Of a stretch of DNA of 64,000 nt, positions 58,407 through 64,000 are shown piece by piece; position 1 is the stretch's first letter, and the number at the start of each line of letters is the position of its first letter. The stretch spans positions 310,001-374,000 of the forward strand of contig CAKRSV010000002.1 in NCBI GenBank assembly GCA_934401915.1, given 5' to 3'. This stretch comes from an uncultured Lachnospiraceae bacterium. GTDB taxonomy: Bacteria > Bacillota > Clostridia > Lachnospirales > Lachnospiraceae. The notes below the pieces were generated by a model. That model searched no databases. It saw nothing but the letters and a program-made list of their open reading frames with translations, and was not told the DNA's origin. The position numbers and the translations under genes are program-made.

Positions 58407-58951
58407 GAAAATGCTATCAGAGCTTCAAAAGACTTCTGACAGGGCAGGAGGGAAGCATGGCCCCGGCTGCTGTGGCGGCAGCGATAGCCATGCTCCTTAT
58501 CATCCTTGGAGTTTCCGAATACATGCGCCTTGTCATCACGGCAGCCGGGATTAAGGATGCCATGGAATCTGCCGTGGTTTCCGTGGTAAATGACAACTAC
58601 AATGAAGTTTATCATGGTGTCAGGGAAGGATATGCCGCAGGATATGAGCCGGACGATACGGGATTTACGGCATCCGTGGACCATGGGGATATCTATGGCA
58701 GGATGTGTTTTCTGCTTGGACTGGAAGAGGATGGGAACAGTTATGTCCGCTATAACAACAGCGGTGAGCTGGAGTACAGGCTCAAAAATCTTTCCGTGGA
58801 CATCCACAACACGGCTCTGGCATCGCCGGGAGGCACTTATTATGCGGATGCAGAGGTCACGATGGAAGTGCCTGTGCGTTTCGCAGGAAAAATCTTATCG
58901 AATATGTCGGTCAGACTGAAGGTGAGGGCGGCCTACCGGGAGAAATTTTAG
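58403..58951 (+). CDS. TadE/TadG-like minor pilin or pilus-associated protein
   Basis: 182 residues from ATG 58403, overlapping the previous stop (ATGA). A leader with GQEGSMAPAAVAAAIAM precedes one hydrophobic helix (about 22-45), then an extracellular domain (YYADAEVTMEVPVRFAGKIL at the end). The pattern agrees with TadE/TadG proteins. It is followed by a 112-base gap with a CCATAGA/TCTATGG hairpin at about 58989-59014. Confidence 0.7.
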   Translation: MRKCYQSFKRLLTGQEGSMAPAAVAAAIAMLLIILGVSEYMRLVITAAGIKDAMESAVVSVVNDNYNEVYHGVREGYAAGYEPDDTGFTASVDHGDIYGRMCFLLGLEEDGNSYVRYNNSGELEYRLKNLSVDIHNTALASPGGTYYADAEVTMEVPVRFAGKILSNMSVRLKVRAAYREKF

Positions 58952-59063
58952 TAACATGTTACAGATATCGTAAGACTTATTACATTTCCATAGACTTTCC
59001 AGACGTTCTATGGTAGCGTGTGAACTACGAAAATCAATCAAAAAAGCATAAGGAGGGAATGCC

Positions 59064-59609
59064 ATGAAAGATAAGACAAAAAAGTGGCTGGCAGTCGCAG
59101 GACTTCTAGCAGTATGTGCGGTGCTTGTGTTTGGAATCAGCAGGGCGCTCTACCATGAGCCGGACAGGGAGGCACAGGTCGTGGAGAGAGAATCGGAGGA
59201 GACAGAACTTTTTGTGGAGACAGAAACACCGGAACCGGCTCCGGCAGAAAGCACAGAAGCAGAGACGGAAGAGCCGCTTGTGATCGAGACGGAGACAGGA
59301 ACTTCCGTAAATGACAGGGAGCAGGAAATTCAGGAAACCCCGGAGAAAACGGAAGCGGAAAAGCCGAGTGAGCCGCCTGCACTGTCTGAGGGAACCGCCA
59401 CGGACCAGCCGGATACACCGCCGTCCTACGAGGAGGAAAAACAGGAGGAACCGGCTCCGGCAGAGAACCAGACACCAAAGACAGGTGATACCAAAGACGG
59501 CATGGTATATGTGGAAGGCTTCGGATGGATTACCGATGAAGGGGAAGGCTCAGGCACCTACGCAGATGACATGTATGAAAATGGCAATAAAATCGGAATC
59601 ATGGACTAA
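59064..59609 (+). CDS. Membrane-anchored Glu/Pro/Thr-rich stalk protein (DUF6550-like)
   Basis: 181 residues. N-terminal anchor helix (about 9-28), then about 110 residues of low complexity with acidic Glu-Thr-Pro repeats, including a repeated EPAPAE block, and a short conserved C-terminus (DGMVYVEGFGWITDEGEGSG TYADD). It looks like a surface stalk or wall-spanning protein. The C-terminus resembles DUF6550 proteins of ICEs (uncertain). AAGGAGG upstream. Confidence 0.65.
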   Translation: MKDKTKKWLAVAGLLAVCAVLVFGISRALYHEPDREAQVVERESEETELFVETETPEPAPAESTEAETEEPLVIETETGTSVNDREQEIQETPEKTEAEKPSEPPALSEGTATDQPDTPPSYEEEKQEEPAPAENQTPKTGDTKDGMVYVEGFGWITDEGEGSGTYADDMYENGNKIGIMD

Positions 59610-59673
59610 GTTGGTGACAAGAAATGTTGTTTGATATAAACTGATAACAAGCGGACAAGGAGGCTCTTGGATT

Positions 59674-60288
59674 ATGTACAAACAACGTATATCATATGCA
59701 GATTATGTGGAAGAGGTAGAAAGATTATATAAAATTGAAAGAAGAGAGATTTATTTTGGTTTTGTAATCCGAGATTTTATACAATCGATCCTTACAGAAA
59801 GTGAACAATTGGTAGCAGTTTGGGATAACAAAGGATACAAGGATGATACCAAAAATCCACTTCATAAGCGTAAAAATTATGCGGATTCGCATAGCTTGCA
59901 GGATTTTATTATCGTTCCGGAACAATATAGCTATACGAATACTACAAAACCATATGTTTCGATTGAGCTGAAAAAACCCAATTTGGAAAATTATCAAGGG
60001 TTAGAATTGGGAAAAAACAAAAAACAGATAGAAGCAGAGTTTGAATATTGTGATTTTATTATTTTGACAGACTGTGTTACATGGATGTTCCTAAAAAAAG
60101 ATGAACCTGTAAAAGATGAAAAAGTTGTTTGTCTGATACAGGAGGGAAAATGGTTACAAATGGAACAAAGGGATTCCAATAACGAGCGTATGGGGAACAT
60201 TCATATGAAGGAACCAGAGCAATGGGATGATTTGGTTAATACGATTAGAACATTTGTAGCAGAAGCCAAAAAACAGAGAAAAGAATAA
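59674..60288 (+). CDS. PD-(D/E)XK nuclease-like cargo protein
   Basis: 204 residues, noticeably richer in A+T than all neighbours. The sequence order SLQDFIIVPEQ, then PYVSIELKKPNLENYQG, then QIEAEFEYCDFIILTDCVTW fits a restriction-endonuclease-like core (D...ExK) as in type I HsdR N-terminal domains. There is no helicase or methylase part. It has AAGGAGG upstream and its own terminator, so it is an inserted unit inside the pilus operon. It could be a defence or exclusion nuclease; this is inferred from motif order only. Confidence 0.45.
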   Translation: MYKQRISYADYVEEVERLYKIERREIYFGFVIRDFIQSILTESEQLVAVWDNKGYKDDTKNPLHKRKNYADSHSLQDFIIVPEQYSYTNTTKPYVSIELKKPNLENYQGLELGKNKKQIEAEFEYCDFIILTDCVTWMFLKKDEPVKDEKVVCLIQEGKWLQMEQRDSNNERMGNIHMKEPEQWDDLVNTIRTFVAEAKKQRKE

Positions 60289-60298
60289 TGTGTTAGTG

Positions 60299-60332
60299 AA
60301 AAGCAGATTCGTAAAAACGGTCTGCTTTTTTT
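60299..60332 (+). terminator. Intrinsic terminator after the cargo gene
   Basis: AAGCAGA (60301-60307) pairs with TCTGCTT (60321-60327), extended by outer A-T pairs and a run of T's. It would stop the pilus transcript ahead of the secreted protein gene unless read through or a new promoter follows. Confidence 0.8.
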
Positions 60333-60346
60333 GTGAGGAAAAAGAG

Positions 60347-62116
60347 ATGAAGTTATTAAAACAAGTAGTATTGCTTCTTGCAATTATGCTTGCCATGGCA
60401 ATGCCGGTATCGGTTTATGCAGCCGGGGAAGGGAACATCGACAATGGCGGTGGAGGTATGGGAGCAGGAACGGGAACTAATTTTTGGAGCAGCCACGATG
60501 AGGGTGTGCGCGTAACGGTAATCAGAGCCAGTGATGGTGCAGTTGCATCAGCATCCATTGACCTTACCAACAAGCATCCGACTGATATCCGGGTGCATTT
60601 TGGAAAAGTAAGCAAGACTTCCTACAGGAATGGCGCAGGACTTTCTGCAAGGATGGGAGGCTATACATTTTATAATCCAGCACAGTCCCTGCCACAGATT
60701 ATCAGTACTTCAAGAGGAGGGGCGAACCTTACAGCCATCAAACAGTACTTTACGGACGAGCAGGTGATCAGAGCCATTGCAGGATATGTCGGCATGGATT
60801 TCCAGACGCTGACAAACGGAGAGTACAAGCTGTTATTAGAGCCAATCGCATATGTGACTTTTGAGGGAGTCCGGACTGCGTTTACCGCCACGGAAGCAGC
60901 AAAATACAATCAGTTAAGGGGCGGTTTGTTGCGAAAGAAAATGCCGTCCCTTTCCCATAAAAACCTGCCGCTTGCCATGTTTTTGGAAACATCGGATTTA
61001 GGGTATCCGGCGTGGAGCGGTTCTAAGACAGAGAAAGCAAATGATGAGGATATCATCCGCGCATTAGGACTTGGCATCGTGCGGTTTAATGAGGTGATCA
61101 CACCGGAAGTCATCGAAGCGGACTATGAATACCGTGTGGATACGGATGTGATAACGGCGGTCACAGTCAGTGGAGGACAGAGCGATCCAGACAACTCCGT
61201 CACCGTGACATTTTCTATCCTGGGAAGAAGCTACAAGGTTGAAAACGTGTATTACCCGGAGGATGGACAGCAGCTCGTGTGGGTAAAATGGCATACCCCA
61301 TCCACAGAACAGCATATCACGATTAGCGTGACCGCCAGCGGAGGCAGTGCATCCGTGAGCCGGGGAACCATCACGGCGAACATTGTGGATCTGGATGACA
61401 ATCCACCGCCCAATCCTGTTGCAGATGACAGAAATGATGGATACCGGAAAGAGAATGCAGTGATGCCTGTAAATCCAGAAAAGACACAGGCGGCATGGAG
61501 TGTCTGGAAAGCCAAGTGGAAGGAAAAATGGGTATGGCACAGTGACTGGAACTGGGAGTCAGAGGACCATTCGGCAAGCTGTGAGGCAGGATGCACACAG
61601 AGCCATGGACACTGGGAGGATGATGGCGAGTATGTGGATGAAGGCTGGTGGGAATTTGAAGAGAAACATTATTTGGCATCCCTGACTGCGGATATGCATC
61701 TGGTCACCGATGAAAAGGCACCGACAGCAAATGGCATAGTTACAAAAAGCGGGTACGGTGTGAATGTCTCCCTGAGTGTAAGGGCATCAAGCAGCCAGAC
61801 ATCTGCAACAACGGCACCGCAGACGGCAGTCAGTTATTTCCCGGAATTTTATTACGAAACCTACTGGCGGCTTTTAGAGAGAACCCGAAATGGATACAGT
61901 GCGGTCTTTGAATTTAAGAATAATGAGTATTCCACTTATTACCGGAGGACACATTTCACACCGGTCTGGATGCCGGACGGGGAGTACCGGGTATATACTT
62001 ATCTGCTTGACTGTTGGACACCGGATGGAATGCTTTCCATGAACCTGTCAGACGCTGTGCAGATATCGGGAAGCCTGTGGGATGACTGGCATATCGCACC
62101 ACAGAATGTGAGGTAG
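60347..62116 (+). CDS. Large secreted protein of the ICE
   Basis: 589 residues from ATG 60347. A clear signal peptide (MKLLKQVVLLLAIMLAMAMP...VYAA) is followed by a Gly-rich stretch, a globular domain (about 45-260), Ser/Thr-rich beta domains (about 265-355; VTVSGGQSDPDNSVTVTFSI) and a Trp-rich segment near 385-410 with a Cys/His cluster (SCEAGCTQSHGHWED). There is no membrane anchor or LPXTG at the end. Position between pilus genes and VirB2/TrbL genes suggests a surface or pilus-tip protein for mating contact. Confidence 0.7.
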   Translation: MKLLKQVVLLLAIMLAMAMPVSVYAAGEGNIDNGGGGMGAGTGTNFWSSHDEGVRVTVIRASDGAVASASIDLTNKHPTDIRVHFGKVSKTSYRNGAGLSARMGGYTFYNPAQSLPQIISTSRGGANLTAIKQYFTDEQVIRAIAGYVGMDFQTLTNGEYKLLLEPIAYVTFEGVRTAFTATEAAKYNQLRGGLLRKKMPSLSHKNLPLAMFLETSDLGYPAWSGSKTEKANDEDIIRALGLGIVRFNEVITPEVIEADYEYRVDTDVITAVTVSGGQSDPDNSVTVTFSILGRSYKVENVYYPEDGQQLVWVKWHTPSTEQHITISVTASGGSASVSRGTITANIVDLDDNPPPNPVADDRNDGYRKENAVMPVNPEKTQAAWSVWKAKWKEKWVWHSDWNWESEDHSASCEAGCTQSHGHWEDDGEYVDEGWWEFEEKHYLASLTADMHLVTDEKAPTANGIVTKSGYGVNVSLSVRASSSQTSATTAPQTAVSYFPEFYYETYWRLLERTRNGYSAVFEFKNNEYSTYYRRTHFTPVWMPDGEYRVYTYLLDCWTPDGMLSMNLSDAVQISGSLWDDWHIAPQNVR

Positions 62117-62119
62117 GAA

Positions 62120-62587
62120 ATGGGATATGAGAGAATCCAAAAGCCGGAAGGACTGCTCTACCATTACACTCGAAAAGAAAATCTGGAATCCATCTTAAGG
62201 GATGGAAGGATACGGAAATTTTGTGACAGGGAAACATGGTTCACAAAATCCCTTGCAGATACGCTGCGGCTTATGTCACTCACGGTGATGCAGGAGGGAG
62301 CAGCTTATTATGATGCGAGGGGCAGGCTGCAGCGTTACCCGGCATTTGTGCCGGAGGATTATGTAGTTTTAGAACTTACCCCGCGCTACCAGAGCGGGGA
62401 ATGGGTGATCTGGAATCAGGAACTTCCACCTAATGCGCCGGAGTCCGTAAGGGAGCTTGCGGAGGAGTTCAGCCACTTAAAACTCGGATACCGTGGAGAT
62501 TTAAAGTTCTGGGAGAATCCTGTCATTTATGAGATGACAGACCTTTTGGAAGAACCGGAGCAGACCAGTGAAATGAAAATGCAGTAA
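62120..62587 (+). CDS. Possible ADP-ribosyltransferase-like protein, 155 residues
   Basis: Starts 3 bases after the previous stop. The N-terminal GLLYHYTRKENLESILRDG followed by TWFTKSLADTL resembles the opening of ADP-ribosyltransferase-like folds (DarT, KptA and related: H-Y-T near the start, then a W-F strand). The rest is alpha/beta and ends in an acidic, Met-rich tail. There is no signal peptide. Assignment is weak, and no DarG-like antitoxin is adjacent. Confidence 0.35.
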   Translation: MGYERIQKPEGLLYHYTRKENLESILRDGRIRKFCDRETWFTKSLADTLRLMSLTVMQEGAAYYDARGRLQRYPAFVPEDYVVLELTPRYQSGEWVIWNQELPPNAPESVRELAEEFSHLKLGYRGDLKFWENPVIYEMTDLLEEPEQTSEMKMQ

Positions 62588-62616
62588 AAAAACAGAAAAA
62601 AGGAAAGGAAGATCAG

Positions 62617-62955
62617 ATGAAGAAAAAGAAATGGATGATGATGGCAGTGATGGTGCTTGCACTTACGATGATGTTTGGAACTACAGTATATGCGTCAGGA
62701 AAAGGGGACGTGGCAGGAGCAATCGAGGGTACATGGCAGGATGCCTCCGCACAGATCAAGACAGTAGTCAATAAGGTGGTGTTCCCGGCAATCGACCTGA
62801 TACTTGCCGTATTCTTCTTTGCAAAGCTGGGTACTGCATACTTTGATTACCGAAAACACGGGCAGTTTGAATGGGCGGCACCCGCAATCCTGTTTGCGTG
62901 TCTGGTGTTTACGCTGACGGCACCGACCTATATCTGGAAAATCCTTGGCATATAG
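62617..62955 (+). CDS. VirB2-like/DUF3852 conjugation protein
   Basis: 112 residues. A signal peptide (to about residue 26, TTVYASG) and two hydrophobic helices (about 52-70 and 85-108) separated by a short DYRKHGQF loop, the layout of TrbC/VirB2 pilins and of DUF3852 proteins on Firmicutes ICEs. It should be part of the mating channel. AAAGGAAGG upstream. Confidence 0.72.
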   Translation: MKKKKWMMMAVMVLALTMMFGTTVYASGKGDVAGAIEGTWQDASAQIKTVVNKVVFPAIDLILAVFFFAKLGTAYFDYRKHGQFEWAAPAILFACLVFTLTAPTYIWKILGI

Positions 62956-62980
62956 GGGATGGTGAGAAAGAAGGTGTCAG

Positions 62981-63841
62981 ATGTTTATATTTGATTTTGT
63001 TGCGGAAACCGTACTAGACCAGATTATCGACTGGCTGTATGGGAAGATCGTTGGATTTCTCAATGATTTTTTTGCAATGATGAACAATATGGGGGTGGAA
63101 TTGTTTGACCTGCCGTGGGTGAATGCAATTACCACTTTTTTTAGTTGGCTTGGCTGGGCATTGTTTGTGGTAGGGCTGGTGGTCGGAGCTTTTGAATGTG
63201 CCATAGAGTATCAGGGAGGAAGGGGCAGTATCAAGGATACTGCCTTAAACTATGTCAAGGGATTTATGGCGGTCAGCCTGTTTTCCATTCTTCCGGTCAA
63301 CTTATACTCCCTAAGTGTGTCGCTGCAGAGTTCCTTCGGATCGGCATTATCCGGCATTACAGATGCGGAAAGCATCGGGATGACTGCACAGCAGGTGCTT
63401 ATGTCAGCCACCATGCCGGGAGTGGGGAATCCGATCCTGCAGATATTCTGTGCCGTGATGATGGGGTATGCCGTGATAAAAGTGTTTTTCGGAAACCTGA
63501 AAAGAGGAGGCATCCTGCTCATACAGATCGCAGTTGGAAGCCTTTATATGTTTTCTGTTCCAAGAGGATATATTGACGGTTTTACCCAGTGGTGCAAGCA
63601 GGTCATTGGAATCTGTCTCACCGCTTTCCTGCAGTCCACCATGCTCACGGCAGGACTCATGATCTTCAAGGACCATCCTCTGCTTGGTCTGGGTGTCATG
63701 CTTTCCTCCACGGAGGTGCCGAGGATTGCCGGACAGTTCGGACTGGACACCAGCACAAAGGCAAACCTGATGAGCGGAGTTTATGCAGCGCAGACAGCCA
63801 TCAACATTTCAAAAACGGTTGTCAAAGCAGTGGCAGCATAA
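62981..63841 (+). CDS. TrbL/VirB6-like conjugal transfer membrane protein
   Basis: 286 residues with about six hydrophobic segments (near 5-30, 48-72, 92-112, 150-172, 178-195, 210-232). The general pattern matches the TrbL-like proteins of Gram-positive conjugation systems, which form the membrane core of the channel. It follows the VirB2-like gene by 25 bases. Specific subfamily not certain. Confidence 0.72.
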   Translation: MFIFDFVAETVLDQIIDWLYGKIVGFLNDFFAMMNNMGVELFDLPWVNAITTFFSWLGWALFVVGLVVGAFECAIEYQGGRGSIKDTALNYVKGFMAVSLFSILPVNLYSLSVSLQSSFGSALSGITDAESIGMTAQQVLMSATMPGVGNPILQIFCAVMMGYAVIKVFFGNLKRGGILLIQIAVGSLYMFSVPRGYIDGFTQWCKQVIGICLTAFLQSTMLTAGLMIFKDHPLLGLGVMLSSTEVPRIAGQFGLDTSTKANLMSGVYAAQTAINISKTVVKAVAA

Positions 63842-63853
63842 GGCGGTGAAAGG

Positions 63854-64000
63854 ATGGAGAAAAAGCTGGGGAGTCTGTTCGATGGGATCGGGGGATTTCC
63901 ATTGGCAGCAAAAAGAAATGGCATACGACCTGTGTGGGCGAGTGAGATAGAAAAGTTTCCCATGGCAGTTACCATGTACCGGTTCCCGGAGATGAAACAC
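63854..64000 (+). CDS. DNA (cytosine-5-)-methyltransferase, N-terminal part (cut by window end)
   Basis: 49 residues are visible: EKKLGSLFDGIGGFPLAAKR is motif I (SAM binding) of C5 cytosine methylases, followed by GIRPVWASEIEKFP, motif II with the acidic SAM contact. It has GAAAGG upstream and follows the TrbL-like gene by 12 bases. It is an orphan methylase carried within the conjugation operon. Confidence 0.88.
   Translation, partial: MEKKLGSLFDGIGGFPLAAKRNGIRPVWASEIEKFPMAVTMYRFPEMKH

Larger units (their letters stand above)
44561..64000. mobile_element. Integrative conjugative element, left part
   Basis: From the 3' end of the rRNA methyltransferase gene to the window edge almost every gene belongs to families found on Firmicutes ICEs: ArdA-like, DUF4314, orphan adenine and cytosine methylases, AbrB-like, YodL domain, SpoVG, Tad/Flp pilus, DUF3852 and TrbL-like. 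They are densely packed and read in one direction. The 3' end of rumA-type genes is a known ICE integration site. The integrase, relaxase, VirB4, coupling protein and right end must lie beyond base 64000, so the size and exact attachment sites cannot be given. Confidence 0.85.

Noticed and set aside
44561-64000. CRISPR array or complete restriction-modification operon in the ICE
   Set aside because: No regularly spaced repeats were seen. The adenine and cytosine methylases have no adjacent endonuclease, and the nuclease-like gene at 59674 is separated and of different composition.

Overview
The window looks like a Clostridia chromosome, most probably Lachnospiraceae. The signs are a Firmicutes-type infC-rpmI-rplT operon with an L20-type leader, strong AGGAGG ribosome sites, moderate G+C, and small families typical of that group (DUF1540, DUF3021/LytTR, RNHCP, SEC-C, DUF3298). 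It has two parts: about 44.5 kb of chromosome, then the left end of an integrative conjugative element (ICE) that runs off the right edge.

Chromosome, 1-29 kb: the 3' end of purA, a LysR/HAD pair, a small membrane protein, a broken small ORF, an RpiB-like isomerase and a CPBP protease. These are followed by a metallo-beta-lactamase/GNAT fusion and an AraC regulator with two half-ABC exporters. Behind that operon's terminator lies a 5' fragment of a group II intron, fused to the wreck of a second ABC transporter. Next come a chemoreceptor, a two-component system with a FtsX-type ABC transporter, two flavodoxin-like genes bracketed by a 49-bp repeat, and an MBL hydrolase. A decaying patch of acetyltransferase and effector-domain remnants follows. 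The minus strand then carries a LytTR-DUF3021-ABC-2 operon and a GH2 glycosidase.

Chromosome, 29-44.5 kb: mostly housekeeping. It holds a SEC-C protein behind a palindromic promoter, thrS, a GT39-like mannosyltransferase relative, a DUF1540 protein and a lipoprotein. Then come infC (AUU start), rpmI, rplT, pepD, an EAL phosphodiesterase, tRNA-Pro(AGG), a HExxH protein, a DUF3298 lipoprotein and an RlmCD/RumA-type rRNA methyltransferase.

ICE, about 44.56 kb to the end: it begins directly after the 3' end of the rRNA methyltransferase gene. Nearly all genes read rightwards with short gaps or overlaps. The first block holds unknown ICE genes, an ArdA-like antirestriction candidate, a DUF4314 protein, an orphan adenine methylase, AbrB-like proteins, a YodL-domain protein and two SpoVG paralogues. 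The second block (51.9-59 kb) is a Tad/Flp type IVc pilus set: pilin-like protein, prepilin peptidase, CpaB, CpaE-like ATPase, CpaF/TadA, TadB, TadC and two pseudopilins. The third block has a large secreted protein, a possible ADP-ribosyltransferase-like protein, a VirB2-like DUF3852 protein, a TrbL-like channel protein and the start of a DNA cytosine methyltransferase. An A+T-rich nuclease-like gene with its own terminator sits inside this operon. The most interesting feature is this Tad pilus built into a Gram-positive conjugation operon. No integrase, relaxase, VirB4 or coupling protein lies inside the window.
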